Notes: generated by a model not told the origin, from the sequence alone. 53,722 bases of DNA from Clostridiales bacterium UBA2432 (GCA_002342805.1 DDQW01000006.1:8022-61743), one strand, 5' to 3'. Shown: positions 16,010-25,269, counted from the stretch's first letter. Numbers and translations: made by a program.

Positions 16010-17614
16010 TTAGATGATATGCTTCTTCTCCATCCAACGAACAAGTCGGCTTCCTTTTGGTATTAATAATAATTCTTCCTCCGAAAAAGCTTTTAATAAC
16101 AACATTATCAGAAGATAGATAATAATACCTATAAATATACTTGATAGCAGTGCCACTGCATTACTGTGTACAAGCGAATGAATAAACGTATATGCCATGT
16201 AGACAGATCCCCCCATAATCGATGAGGCAATCAATGGCTTTCCATAGGTATGAAAAATATCTTTTTTAATATGTACACATTTTTTAACATTTATATAACT
16301 GAATACCGTAATCAGGAAATAGTAAATAACTGTAGCAACTGTTACACCATATCCGCTCAATCCTATATTGATAAAGAAAACATTAAGGATAAGTTTTACA
16401 AGTCCACTGATTAAAACAATATTGAGAGCTGTATAGTACTTTGAAAGACCTTGTAGAATCCCAGTCATTGATTGACCTAAAATCATAAAAACAAGTCCAA
16501 TCGCCATAATCTGAAGATAGCGATAGCCTTCTGGTTTTTGATAAACAAAATTAAGAATCGGCTCTGCTAAAATAACAATACCAAAGGCTGCAGGTAGGGC
16601 AAGCTTCACTGCAATTTCAATGCCTTCAATAATTTTTTTCTTTAGTTCGTCTTTTGTCTTTCTTGTATTTGCTGCAGAAATCGTTGGTACAATACTAATA
16701 ATTAATGAAACACTTAATACTAGCGGCACATTAATAATTGTCTGCATCTTACCGAGTATACCATTAATATAAGTTCCTTCCGCAATCCGTTCCCCTTCCA
16801 TAACTATTTGTGTATCAAGGAGTCTGGGAAGGGTTGCCGCATCAATCGCTAACATAATCGACAAGGCCGCACTAGCTACTGTAATAGGTATAGCAATCAT
16901 GCCGATTTTTTTTACAACACTGGTAAAATGCTCATCAGACTCTTGAGTACGCACTTTAAGCATGATCTCTTTATGTTGTTTCATATACGTCATCAGTAGA
17001 AACAAGGCAGAAAATACAAATCCTATGGATACACCTAAGGCTGCACCTCCAACGGCAATGGGAATACCATATCCTTTCTCTAAGAGGATATAGACGAGCC
17101 CGATACCAATAATCACTTTGACAAGGTTCTCAATGATTTGGGAAATAGCGGTTGGAGCCATTTGCTGCATGCCCTGTAAATACCCTCGTATGGCACCTGC
17201 AACTGCAATGAAAAAGGGTGCAAGTCCCATACCCAGCAAAGCATAATAACTTCCATCGTCCCATCCATTTAGGCGAAGAATTGTTCGCTCAAAACATACT
17301 AAGACTAAAGAGACAAATAAACCTATAGCTCCGGTCAATATGAAGGCATAGCGAAAAATATCGTGTGCCTTTCGATATTGCTTCTTGGCAATTTCTTCTG
17401 CCACTAATTTAGAAATCGAATTGGGTATCCCAATCAATGATGCGGCTGTTAATAAACTATATAACCCATATATATTCTGATAGTAACCGATACCAACTGT
17501 GCCTGTAAAGTATGCAAGTGGCACTTTATAAAAAGCACTAATAATTTTCGCAAAAATACCTGCTAAGGTCAGAATAAGTGTACCTCGAATTAATGTTGAT
17601 GATTGTCTACTCAT
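16010..17614 (-). CDS. Polysaccharide/lipid II-type flippase (MOP family, SpoVB-like)
   Basis: A 534-residue protein with about 14 membrane helices. The start STLIRGTLILTLAGIFAKIISAFYKVPLA and the segment GIPNSISKLVAEE are typical of the SpoVB/YtgP branch of the MOP flippases, which move lipid-linked cell wall or polysaccharide precursors across the membrane. Whether this copy serves vegetative wall, spore cortex or a surface polymer cannot be told. Its start overlaps the 3' end of mrnC by 8 bp, so it is translated with the cys-mrnC-rlmB group. This is an insertion relative to the Bacillus order. Confidence 0.9.
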   Translation of the reverse strand: MSRQSSTLIRGTLILTLAGIFAKIISAFYKVPLAYFTGTVGIGYYQNIYGLYSLLTAASLIGIPNSISKLVAEEIAKKQYRKAHDIFRYAFILTGAIGLFVSLVLVCFERTILRLNGWDDGSYYALLGMGLAPFFIAVAGAIRGYLQGMQQMAPTAISQIIENLVKVIIGIGLVYILLEKGYGIPIAVGGAALGVSIGFVFSALFLLMTYMKQHKEIMLKVRTQESDEHFTSVVKKIGMIAIPITVASAALSIMLAIDAATLPRLLDTQIVMEGERIAEGTYINGILGKMQTIINVPLVLSVSLIISIVPTISAANTRKTKDELKKKIIEGIEIAVKLALPAAFGIVILAEPILNFVYQKPEGYRYLQIMAIGLVFMILGQSMTGILQGLSKYYTALNIVLISGLVKLILNVFFINIGLSGYGVTVATVIYYFLITVFSYINVKKCVHIKKDIFHTYGKPLIASSIMGGSVYMAYTFIHSLVHSNAVALLSSIFIGIIIYLLIMLLLKAFSEEELLLIPKGSRLVRWMEKKHII

Positions 17615-18032
17615 GATTAATCCCCTTGACTACACATTCCAGTAGCCGTTGATAATTTTTTGTCATCACAAAGTATCCTAGTAAGCATTCAAATGCTGTC
17701 GCCATTTGGTAGTCACTACGTTTTGCATTTTTAGGAACCGACTGACTTTTTGCATTCCGTCCCCACTTCACGATGCGTTGTTCCTCATCCGAGAGTATCG
17801 GCATAATGTTGGCTAAAATTCTCGCCTGTTCTGATGCCTTGACATATTTTTTTGTTAAGGCATGTAGTTCATTTACAGACCGGTTTCCTTGTTGTACAAT
17901 GTAAAATTTAATCAAAAAATCATAAATCGAATCGCCTAAATAAGCTAGTGTTAAGGGAGAGTATTGCTTCACATCAACGGATTCGATTCCCTCTCCAAAT
18001 TGTCCTAAAAAATCTTCAATAAACTTCTCCAC
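17607..18032 (-). CDS. mrnC: Mini-ribonuclease 3
   Basis: A 141-residue stand-alone RNase III catalytic domain without a dsRNA-binding domain. SPLTLAYLGDSIYDFLIK holds the catalytic Asp of the RNase III motif, followed by NELHALTKKYVKASEQA and RNAKSQSVPKNAKRSDYQMATAFECLLGY. In Bacillus it matures the ends of 23S rRNA. The start is GTG at 18032 with AGAGGTG just upstream; the stop lies inside the start region of the flippase gene. It is 19 bp downstream of cysS, as in Bacillus. Confidence 0.95.
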   Translation of the reverse strand: MEKFIEDFLGQFGEGIESVDVKQYSPLTLAYLGDSIYDFLIKFYIVQQGNRSVNELHALTKKYVKASEQARILANIMPILSDEEQRIVKWGRNAKSQSVPKNAKRSDYQMATAFECLLGYFVMTKNYQRLLECVVKGINHE

Positions 18033-18051
18033 CTAGACACCTCTATACATT

Positions 18052-19455
18052 TTAAACGCGTTTAAATCGAACACCTTCACGAGTATCTTCTAGAACGATA
18101 CCTTGTTCTTGGAGTTCATCACGAATTTGATCAGCTAGAGCAAAGTCTTTATTTTTTCTAGCTTCTTGACGTTTTTCAATCATTGCTTCAATCTCTTCAT
18201 CTAAAATAACTTGTTCGCGTTTATAGGATACACCTAGTATATCACAAAGTCGTACAAAACATTCATTAAAATTCTCTATAAATAGAAGGTTAGATGCCGA
18301 CTCCATTTCTGTATTGATATATTTCACCATATCAAATAGGGTCGATACTGCATCCGATGTATTAAAGTCATCATCCATGGCACGTTCGAATTGACGAATA
18401 AAATCATCGATTACTTTTTTTTCTTCCGTAGATAAGTCCTCTGATTGACATGCATTTTCTTTCATCATTTCTATTAACTCTTCTAGTCGACTATAACCGG
18501 TTTTTATTCGCTCCAAGCTTCGTCCCGCAGCATCCATTAGCATTTCACTAAAGTTGATTGGGCTACGATAATGGGCACTGACAATAAAGAAGCGAATGAC
18601 GTCATAGGGGATTTTTTCCGCTATATCTCGAACGGTAAAAAAGTTTCCTTTGGATTTTGACATTTTTTCATTGTTCACATTAATAAAACCATTATGCAAC
18701 CAATACTTAGCAAACTCTACACCGTTAGCACATTCACTTTGAGCAATCTCATTTTCATGGTGGGGAAATACCAAATCTGTTCCACCGGCGTGAATATCAA
18801 TATGATCGCCTAGATAACGCTTTGCCATTGCGGAACATTCAATGTGCCATCCCGGACGCCCTTGACTCCATGGCGATTCCCAATAAGGTTCATTGTCTTT
18901 TTTTGGCTTCCATAAAACAAAATCTGTTGGATTTTTTTTATCATCTTCAACCGCAACACGTTTTCCTGATTCTAAGTCTTCAATATTTTTCTTAGATAAT
19001 TTACCATAACCACTGAATTTATTGGACTCAAAGTAAACCGTGCCATTAACGACATAAGCTACGCCTTTGTCAATTAAGGCTTGAATCATTGCGATAATAC
19101 CATCCATCTCTTCCGTCGCTTTTGGATGATGGGTTGCCGGATTAACGCCAAGACAAGCGGTATCATGTTCAACCTCTTTAATATATTTACTTGCTATTTC
19201 ATCCGTTGTCAATTGTTCTTCAATCGCACGTTGTATAATCTTATCATCAATGTCTGTATAGTTTTGGACATAATTCACATCATATCCCTTATATTCAAGG
19301 TATCGCCGCACCACATCAAAGATAATAAAAGGACGGGCATTTCCGATATGGATATAATTGTAAACGGTTGGACCACACACATACATTTTTACTTTGCCGG
19401 GTTCTAGCGGCACAAAATCTTCTTTTTGTCGGGTTAAGGTATTATATACTTTCAT
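18052..19455 (-). CDS. cysS: Cysteinyl-tRNA synthetase
   Basis: A 467-residue class I aminoacyl-tRNA synthetase with CGPTVYNYIHIGNARP (zinc Cys and HIGH motif, about residues 28-43), GWHIECSAM with the second zinc Cys, HHENEIAQSE and KMSKSKGN. It charges tRNA-Cys in the cytoplasm. The C-terminal helical region ends RDELQEQGIVLEDTREGVRFKR, as is usual. It lies 38 bp downstream of cysE and shares the cysteine T-box leader, so it should be raised when uncharged tRNA-Cys accumulates. Confidence 0.97.
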   Translation of the reverse strand: MKVYNTLTRQKEDFVPLEPGKVKMYVCGPTVYNYIHIGNARPFIIFDVVRRYLEYKGYDVNYVQNYTDIDDKIIQRAIEEQLTTDEIASKYIKEVEHDTACLGVNPATHHPKATEEMDGIIAMIQALIDKGVAYVVNGTVYFESNKFSGYGKLSKKNIEDLESGKRVAVEDDKKNPTDFVLWKPKKDNEPYWESPWSQGRPGWHIECSAMAKRYLGDHIDIHAGGTDLVFPHHENEIAQSECANGVEFAKYWLHNGFINVNNEKMSKSKGNFFTVRDIAEKIPYDVIRFFIVSAHYRSPINFSEMLMDAAGRSLERIKTGYSRLEELIEMMKENACQSEDLSTEEKKVIDDFIRQFERAMDDDFNTSDAVSTLFDMVKYINTEMESASNLLFIENFNECFVRLCDILGVSYKREQVILDEEIEAMIEKRQEARKNKDFALADQIRDELQEQGIVLEDTREGVRFKRV

Positions 19456-19493
19456 ATTTTTCTCATTCCTTATCTATATATTGTCTTTATACA

Positions 19494-20207
19494 TTAATTT
19501 TGATACAATTTCGGATTATCCGGACAGAGTTGACACCGTTGGTCTTCTAGTGCTTCTAGCAACTCCGGATCGAGTCCACCGCATTTTTTTTCGACATTTT
19601 CTATGCGAATAATCAATTTACATATTTCTTGGCGAACAGGATCTGGAAGATGGACTTGGTCAAGAGAATCTTGGGGATGATGGACAATGCCTTCTCCGCG
19701 TACCACACGTCCTGGAATACCAACAACCGTCGCGTTAGGAGGTACCTCTCTTAAGACAACGGAACCAGCCCCGATTTTTGCGTCGTCACCCACCGTAAAC
19801 GAGCCCAATACCTTGGCACCTGCACTAATCATAACGTTATTACCAATGGTCGGATGACGTTTGCCATGTTCTTTACCTGTTCCTCCAAGAGTTACCCCTT
19901 GATAAATGGTAACATCATCACCAACAATTGCCGTTTCTCCAATAACAACACCATGACCGTGATCAATAAACAGTCCTTTACCTATTTGTGCCCCTGGATG
20001 AATCTCAATACCTGTCTTTCGAACCGCTCGTTGTGAAATCCATCGAGCAATAAAGTAGCGTTTGTGTAGAAAAAACCAGTGTGCTAACCGATATCTCAAT
20101 ATGGCATGAAAACTTGGATACAAAAAAACTTCCATTGTCTTTTTTATTGCAGGATCTCTCTCTCTTATAACGTTTATTTCCTCTTTGATGTATTTAAAGA
20201 TATTCAC
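19494..20207 (-). CDS. cysE: Serine O-acetyltransferase
   Basis: A 237-residue hexapeptide-repeat acyltransferase that makes O-acetylserine for cysteine synthesis. The left-handed beta-helix includes IHPGAQIGKGLFIDHGHGVVIGE, YQGVTLGGTGKEHGKRHPTIG and VPPNATVVGIPGRVV. The start is set at GTG 20207, because GGAGG is 6 nt upstream and the T-box terminator T-run ends just ahead; a longer in-frame ATG at 20249 would lie inside the terminator hairpin. The C-terminal tail after the helix is about 60 residues and carries CGG and CQLC cysteines. Confidence 0.95.
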   Translation of the reverse strand: MNIFKYIKEEINVIRERDPAIKKTMEVFLYPSFHAILRYRLAHWFFLHKRYFIARWISQRAVRKTGIEIHPGAQIGKGLFIDHGHGVVIGETAIVGDDVTIYQGVTLGGTGKEHGKRHPTIGNNVMISAGAKVLGSFTVGDDAKIGAGSVVLREVPPNATVVGIPGRVVRGEGIVHHPQDSLDQVHLPDPVRQEICKLIIRIENVEKKCGGLDPELLEALEDQRCQLCPDNPKLYQN

Positions 20208-20228
20208 GAAAAACCTCCTCACAATATA

Positions 20229-20470
20229 ATAAAAAAAGCCTCTTATCAATGATAAGAGACGACTATGCGCGGTTCCACTCTACTTAAAAGCTTATTCACC
20301 TCGGAATAACTTTTCACTCTTTCTACGGTAACGTGTAGACGTCCGGCTATTACTACTTTTTACCCTTCGCAATAGCAGCTCCCGAATGCACTTGGGCAAT
20401 AATTCACTAGATAACTTCCACCGCTGTTATCCTCTCTAGAAGATCTTTTATTGCTTACTTTTTCGTTCAA
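20229..20470 (-). promoter_or_regulatory. Cysteine T-box leader of cysE-cysS
   Basis: The minus strand has the T-box sequence GTGGAACCGCGC (20278-20267), a GGTGGAA stem I element, and a terminator hairpin (CTCTTATC-ATT-GATAAGAG, 20258-20240) followed by seven T. The likely specifier is TGC (20390-20388) in the context AAG-TGC-ATTCGGGAGC. The T-box bulge TGGA matches a tRNA with U73, as tRNA-Cys has. Uncharged tRNA-Cys should favour the antiterminator and allow transcription of cysE and cysS. Confidence 0.93.
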
Positions 20471-20494
20471 CGCTTTTTATTCATATTATTATCA

Positions 20495-20523
20495 AATATA
20501 ATATATAACTGTAAAAATGTCAA
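20495..20523 (-). promoter_or_regulatory. Promoter of the cysE-cysS leader
   Basis: Consensus TTGACA (20523-20518), 17-bp spacer, TATATT (20500-20495) on the minus strand, just past the stop codon of the enzyme I-like gene. Confidence 0.85.
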
Positions 20524-20532
20524 TAGAATTGC

Positions 20533-22263
20533 CTATTGCTTCTTCCACAAAAACAGTTCTCCGAACTTCTTTTCTAAGGTCATTTTTATATCATTTCCTG
20601 ACCCCATAAAATAAATCTCCCGCATTATTTTTCCCCATTCGCGTTTATTCATGGAATTAATCTCCCAACGCATACGTGATATATATGTAGGTTCTGCAGT
20701 AAGTCCGTCAACACCCATGGCAATAAAAAAAGGAATTAAGAGTTCATTGGTGCAAATATCACCGACAAATTCTATAGGTGTTCCTTCCCGGTGAGCTCCT
20801 CGAACCATACTTTTTAATAATCGAATGAATCCCGGATGAAATTCATCATACAAGTCGAAGGTCATTTCATTACTTGGATCCACACCTGTTGTATATTGCA
20901 ATAAATCATCTAAGTCAACATAAATAAAGTTAAGTTCTTGGGCAAACACATGGGCTATTAAGGCAACGGAAGGTGTCTCTAGAACAACCCCAAAAGACAT
21001 ATTTTCTTTGTATTCCACATGGTTGACATCAAGTTCTAGCATGGCATCTTCAACGAGCAAGCGTATGTCTAATAACTCATCTATAGACGCAATCATGGGG
21101 ATAACAAAACGAACATCACCAAATACACCGGCACGAAGAATTGCCTTTATTTGTGTTAATAAGATTTCCCGATGGGTTAAGGCAATACGGGTTGAAAAAT
21201 AGCCTAAGGACGGATTTTTTTCTTCCGGAAAATAAATATAAGGGAGATCACTGGTTCCATGGCAATCAAATGTACGAAAACATATCTTTTTACCTTTTGC
21301 CGCTTCAACTGCGTCTTTATAATATAAAAACTGGCTCTCTTCATCCGGTATTTGATCTCGGCCGATAAAAATGGCCTCCGTTCGAAATAGACCAATATGA
21401 TCTGCACCATGATGAATCGCTTTTTCAATATCTGATATACTTGATGTTACTGCATTAAGGTTCAGTTTATAGCCATCTTTTGTACGTGTTTTTACATTGA
21501 TGTATTTTTCATATACATGTTTAAACTCAAAACTCTTTTTTTCTTTCATTTGATATAATTCAAGGGTTTCTTGATCCGGATGAATAATAATCTCACCTTT
21601 TTTGCCATCCATGATTACATCTTCATCGTCATTAACAATATCGATAATATGCTTAACACCAATAATACAGGGAATTTTCCAACTATGTGCGAGTGCTGTT
21701 CCAAAAGAATGCATACTTGAATCTTCAAGGATGATTCCTAAAACATGTCCTTGTTCTAATTCAATAAGGTCAGAGGCAACTAACTCTTGGGCCATAATAA
21801 TCTTGGGCTCATGAAGCTCTCCAAAGAATTGATGCCCTTCATTGGACAGCTGATAAATTAAGTCTTGGGTAATTTTTTTAATATATTCTGCTTTTTTCTT
21901 TAGAAAATCATCCGCAACACGATTATAAATAGACTCATATTTATTCTTGACCTCTTCGAGTAACCATTCAGCATTCACAAGGTTATCGCGAATCTGCTTT
22001 TTGACGCTACCAATAAGAACAGAATCTTTTAATATTGTTAAGTGATTTTGATAAGCATCTGCTTCTTCTTCACTCATAATATTCACTGTTTTTTTATAAA
22101 TTTTTTCAAGATATTCTTGATATTTTATCACTGCTTCATCTAATCGATTAGTTTCTTGTTCTGCATTATCAATCGATGTCTTTTTCACATCATTTTGATG
22201 ACTCTTTTTTTTGATGATTTTACCAATGACTATACCGTCTGATACGCCTACGCCTCGAATCAT
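20533..22263 (-). CDS. PTS enzyme I-like protein with substituted catalytic residues
   Basis: 576 residues, the full length of phosphoenolpyruvate-protein phosphotransferase (enzyme I), aligning by eye to the E. coli protein with a steady offset of 2. Retained are Arg294, Arg330, Glu429 and Asp453 (E. coli Arg296, Arg332, Glu431, Asp455). Changed are the phospho-histidine site (His189 to Phe187), Arg358 to Phe356, Asn454 to Asp452, Arg465 to Pro463 and catalytic Cys502 to Val500. His185 is close by but two residues off. It is therefore unlikely to phosphorylate HPr in the usual way and may be a regulatory or PEP-sensing relic. GAGGAG lies 6 nt before the ATG. It sits 33 bp after the TPR protein gene; no other PTS gene is in the window. 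Confidence 0.85.
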   Translation of the reverse strand: MIRGVGVSDGIVIGKIIKKKSHQNDVKKTSIDNAEQETNRLDEAVIKYQEYLEKIYKKTVNIMSEEEADAYQNHLTILKDSVLIGSVKKQIRDNLVNAEWLLEEVKNKYESIYNRVADDFLKKKAEYIKKITQDLIYQLSNEGHQFFGELHEPKIIMAQELVASDLIELEQGHVLGIILEDSSMHSFGTALAHSWKIPCIIGVKHIIDIVNDDEDVIMDGKKGEIIIHPDQETLELYQMKEKKSFEFKHVYEKYINVKTRTKDGYKLNLNAVTSSISDIEKAIHHGADHIGLFRTEAIFIGRDQIPDEESQFLYYKDAVEAAKGKKICFRTFDCHGTSDLPYIYFPEEKNPSLGYFSTRIALTHREILLTQIKAILRAGVFGDVRFVIPMIASIDELLDIRLLVEDAMLELDVNHVEYKENMSFGVVLETPSVALIAHVFAQELNFIYVDLDDLLQYTTGVDPSNEMTFDLYDEFHPGFIRLLKSMVRGAHREGTPIEFVGDICTNELLIPFFIAMGVDGLTAEPTYISRMRWEINSMNKREWGKIMREIYFMGSGNDIKMTLEKKFGELFLWKKQ

Positions 22264-22296
22264 ATGTAACTCCTCTCATAGAAGTAAATGACTAAA

Positions 22297-23679
22297 TCAG
22301 TCTAGCGTTCCTCCTAGAATACGAATCTGATTTTCTGCCCATCCTCTTGTGTTTGAGTTTGGATAGTTGGCAAGAAGATATTTAAACTGCTCAATCGCAT
22401 CTTGCGGACGATCTGAAAACTGATAACTTCGTCCCAAATAATAAACCGCATAATGGGAATATGTTGCATTTTTTTCATAACGAACAGAGACTTCCAAATG
22501 GTCAATAGCTTCTTGATATCTTGCACTGTTATAAGCAGAATATCCAGCATTATATTCCGTTCTAGCCACTTCCGGAAAAACAATTTCTGTTAATTGTGTA
22601 TATAGATTATTAAGCACACCATCTGTACTTTCATTAATATCGATTGCAGAAAGTGGCGCTGCCGCTCCGACTAAATCTCCTTGTAAATAACTGGTCATAC
22701 TCATCATGAGCTGTTGAACTTGTCCATCTTTTTCAGATAAATTCGTATTTTTTTCAACTGCATCTGCAAGTTCAGCCTCTAATGATCGGATTTTAGATTC
22801 ATTGTCAGTTTGTTGAGATTCAAGCTCTTCAACTCGATCGACAGATTCCGTTAGTTGTGTTTGATAGTCGTCGATTTCGTCATTAAGTTGTCCGACGCGC
22901 CCCGGCATTAAAAGGAAAAAGATTAATGCCGCTCCGATAGCTACCCCAAAAACAAGGCCGGCAAATTGCTGCACAGATTGATTAATGGCAATTTGGCGTC
23001 TTAATTTTTTCTTATTTTTATTTAGTTCTTCTTGTGGCTCAACTATGACAGCCTCTTCTTTATGGTCTTCAAATAGGTCTTCATAATACTTATGAGCAAC
23101 ATAATTGGTTTTATCAATTAACAAGACTTTTAATAAAATATTTTTCGCTCGACTGACCTCTTCTTCTTTGACATATAAAAGTGCTAAGAGCGTATAGGCC
23201 TTTACAAATTTCGGATTCAAAGAAATGACTTTTTTCAGATTAATAATCGCTAAATCTCTTGAATTTTGACGAATATATACTAAGGCTTGATTATATTTTT
23301 TAATAGCTGTACTTAATCGGTCCAAATTCACTTGATTGTCTTGAACAAGTTTCAAATAGTTTGATGCAACATTCAATTCCGGTTGAATGTTTTGGCTGAC
23401 AACCCATTGGCGTAAAGCCATAACTGTTTCACCTAATTCAAAATAGACTAAACCAAGTAAATTTCTTGCATCAATATTTCGTTTATCATATTTAATACTA
23501 CGATTCAAGCTTTCAACTGCACCGCTCAAATCTCGAACTTTTGATTTTTGAAGTCCCTCATTATAAAGGCTTTTAGATACTTCCTTAATAAGTCGAAATG
23601 AACGATAGGTAATATTACATGAATTACAGTGCGATTTTTCATTTAATTTCTGTCCACATTTTGGGCATTGATTCAACAT
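22297..23679 (-). CDS. Zinc-ribbon, TPR and coiled-coil membrane protein
   Basis: A 460-residue protein of unknown function. CPKCGQ..(12)..CNSC at residues 5-21 is a zinc ribbon. TPR-like repeats follow (about 35-205; e.g. AVESLNRSIKYDKRNIDARNL), then a basic stretch, one membrane segment (about 240-258), a coiled coil (about 262-320) and a C-terminal TPR pair (YQEAIDHLEVSVRY, PQDAIEQFKYLLANYPNS). The topology would put the ribbon and first TPRs in the cytoplasm and the coiled coil/TPRs outside, with the YfgM/tol-pal-like ending a loose resemblance only. It lies 2 bp after a small ORF and 33 bp before the enzyme I-like gene. Confidence 0.75.
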   Translation of the reverse strand: MLNQCPKCGQKLNEKSHCNSCNITYRSFRLIKEVSKSLYNEGLQKSKVRDLSGAVESLNRSIKYDKRNIDARNLLGLVYFELGETVMALRQWVVSQNIQPELNVASNYLKLVQDNQVNLDRLSTAIKKYNQALVYIRQNSRDLAIINLKKVISLNPKFVKAYTLLALLYVKEEEVSRAKNILLKVLLIDKTNYVAHKYYEDLFEDHKEEAVIVEPQEELNKNKKKLRRQIAINQSVQQFAGLVFGVAIGAALIFFLLMPGRVGQLNDEIDDYQTQLTESVDRVEELESQQTDNESKIRSLEAELADAVEKNTNLSEKDGQVQQLMMSMTSYLQGDLVGAAAPLSAIDINESTDGVLNNLYTQLTEIVFPEVARTEYNAGYSAYNSARYQEAIDHLEVSVRYEKNATYSHYAVYYLGRSYQFSDRPQDAIEQFKYLLANYPNSNTRGWAENQIRILGGTLD

Positions 23680-23681
23680 GT

Positions 23682-23828
23682 CTATTCCTCATTTCTGTTC
23701 ATTTCTTTAATCATTTCTGCTAAAATATCAACAATATCTTTTGTCTCATATGAATAAATCGCTTCTTCCGCTTCTTCAATCTCTAAACAAGGTTTAAACT
23801 TTTTGATTTCCTCTTCAAAATTAATCAT
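23682..23828 (-). CDS. Small acidic protein of unknown function
   Basis: 48 residues from an ATG at 23828 with AGGAGG 6 nt upstream; a longer in-frame ATG at 23864 has no such site. The protein (MINFEEEIKKFKPCLEIEE start) is mostly helical and acidic with one Cys. Its start overlaps the folC stop by 8 bp and its stop is 2 bp before the TPR gene start region, so it is embedded in the operon. The good ribosome binding site and tight packing argue for a real gene. No family is recognised. Confidence 0.7.
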   Translation of the reverse strand: MINFEEEIKKFKPCLEIEEAEEAIYSYETKDIVDILAEMIKEMNRNEE

Positions 23829-25143
23829 GTAGTGCCTCCTCTTGAAATATTTTTCTGATATCACTGGTTAAAAACAAAGATCCTGTCGCTAATAAAACGG
23901 AGACTCCTTGTTCTCTTAATCGTTTTCTTAAAAAATCAGCTAAATTCTCTATATAATATACTGTATCCGTGTATTTAATAACTTCTGAATATAATAGGTC
24001 TTTTTCAATTCCATTACCTGTGGATAAATCGACTAGATATATATTTTTAAACAATCCGGATTTCATTAACAAGTGAATCACCGTGCTATAATCTTTATGT
24101 TGTTTCATACCTAACAATAAATCTAATGGTTCTGAAATAAAAACAGCTTTTAATGTCTGGAGTAAGGTTGTCATACCAAGAACATTATGTGCTCCGTCAA
24201 TATAGATTCTTTCATGAATCCGTTCAAGTCTTCCCGGCCAAAAAAACTGATTGAAGCCTAATACAACCTCTTCTTTTTTAACAGGAATAATGTAGCGCAA
24301 GGCATATACGCACATTAAAGATATAGAAGCATTCTCTAACTGATATCTTGCACATGTATTCAAACGTAAGTACTCATAATTATAATACTTGTTATGCACA
24401 GAAAAATCAATGCTTTTATCCGTAAAATCTATAATTTTATAGTCATTTGGCTGAATTTTACAAAGAATTGCTTCTTTTTTTACCGCTATTTGTCGGATAA
24501 CCGCTTCCGCCTCTTTATTAATATTTCCTATAACAAGTCTCCCTTTTTTTGGCAATATGCCCACTTTTTCTTTTGCAATATCAAGCAAAGTCTCTCCTAG
24601 AATTTCTTGATGATCTAACCCAATTGATGTAATCACACTTAAATCTTTTTGGGGAAGAACATTGGTGGTATCTAATCGTCCCCCAATCCCCACTTCAATA
24701 ATTAAGACATCCAGTTCTTTTTTGCAAAAACAATACAAGGCAATGGAAAACATCCATTCAAAAAAGGTCGGTTCTACACCTTTTTCACTTAATGCATCAC
24801 ATATGCTTTTTATACATTGATAGGCTTCGTAAAATAGTTCCCCTGAAACATTTTCGTTATTTATCTGCACACGTTCAGTAATAACATCAATATGTGGCGA
24901 CGTAAATAATCCAACCTTATAACCACCCGCATCATAAATTTCACTTAACATTTTGCATACTGACCCTTTGCCATTCGTTCCTGTTACATGAATGACATGT
25001 ACAGATTCTAAATACGAAGATATAGGAAGTGTATCATTCATTAAGGCAATTATCATTTCAATATTATGAAGTCCCACTTTTTTTCCAAATAAAGGAATCG
25101 CTTTCATTAATGTATTTAATTGGTGTAATTGTTCTTTATCCAT
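23821..25143 (-). CDS. folC: Folylpolyglutamate/dihydrofolate synthase
   Basis: A 440-residue Mur-ligase-fold enzyme: HVTGTNGKGSVCKML (P-loop, about residues 50-64), LFTSPHIDVITERVQIN, VIEVGIGGRLDTTNV, SIGLDHQEILG and WPGRLERI. It adds glutamate to folates and possibly to dihydropteroate. The start is ATG 25143 with GGAG 6 nt upstream; an in-frame TTG at 25161 precedes that site. It begins a small operon running into the 48-residue ORF and the TPR protein. Divergent from htrA with about 125 bp between starts. Confidence 0.95.
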   Translation of the reverse strand: MDKEQLHQLNTLMKAIPLFGKKVGLHNIEMIIALMNDTLPISSYLESVHVIHVTGTNGKGSVCKMLSEIYDAGGYKVGLFTSPHIDVITERVQINNENVSGELFYEAYQCIKSICDALSEKGVEPTFFEWMFSIALYCFCKKELDVLIIEVGIGGRLDTTNVLPQKDLSVITSIGLDHQEILGETLLDIAKEKVGILPKKGRLVIGNINKEAEAVIRQIAVKKEAILCKIQPNDYKIIDFTDKSIDFSVHNKYYNYEYLRLNTCARYQLENASISLMCVYALRYIIPVKKEEVVLGFNQFFWPGRLERIHERIYIDGAHNVLGMTTLLQTLKAVFISEPLDLLLGMKQHKDYSTVIHLLMKSGLFKNIYLVDLSTGNGIEKDLLYSEVIKYTDTVYYIENLADFLRKRLREQGVSVLLATGSLFLTSDIRKIFQEEALHD

Positions 25144-25198
25144 AGTTTTCTCCACACACAAATCTTGTTCATAGTTTGTTCACAATTTCATCCGTCTT

Positions 25199-25226
25199 TT
25201 GACCAACTACTATATTATAGTATAAA
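25199..25226 (+). promoter_or_regulatory. Candidate promoter of htrA
   Basis: TTGACC, 16-bp spacer, TATAAA, followed 29 bp later by AAGGAG (25255-25260). Confidence 0.55.
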
Positions 25227-25269
25227 CATAGAAAAAAACAAATCATTATTGCAAAAGGAGTATGATATT

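Noticed and set aside
20208..20249. Longer cysE start at an in-frame ATG (20249)
   Set aside because: It would lie within the T-box terminator hairpin; the GTG at 20207 has GGAGG at good spacing.
25129..25269. Longer N-terminus for HtrA from 25129
   Set aside because: This stretch includes the promoter and overlaps the folC start on the other strand; AAGGAG points to the ATG at 25270.
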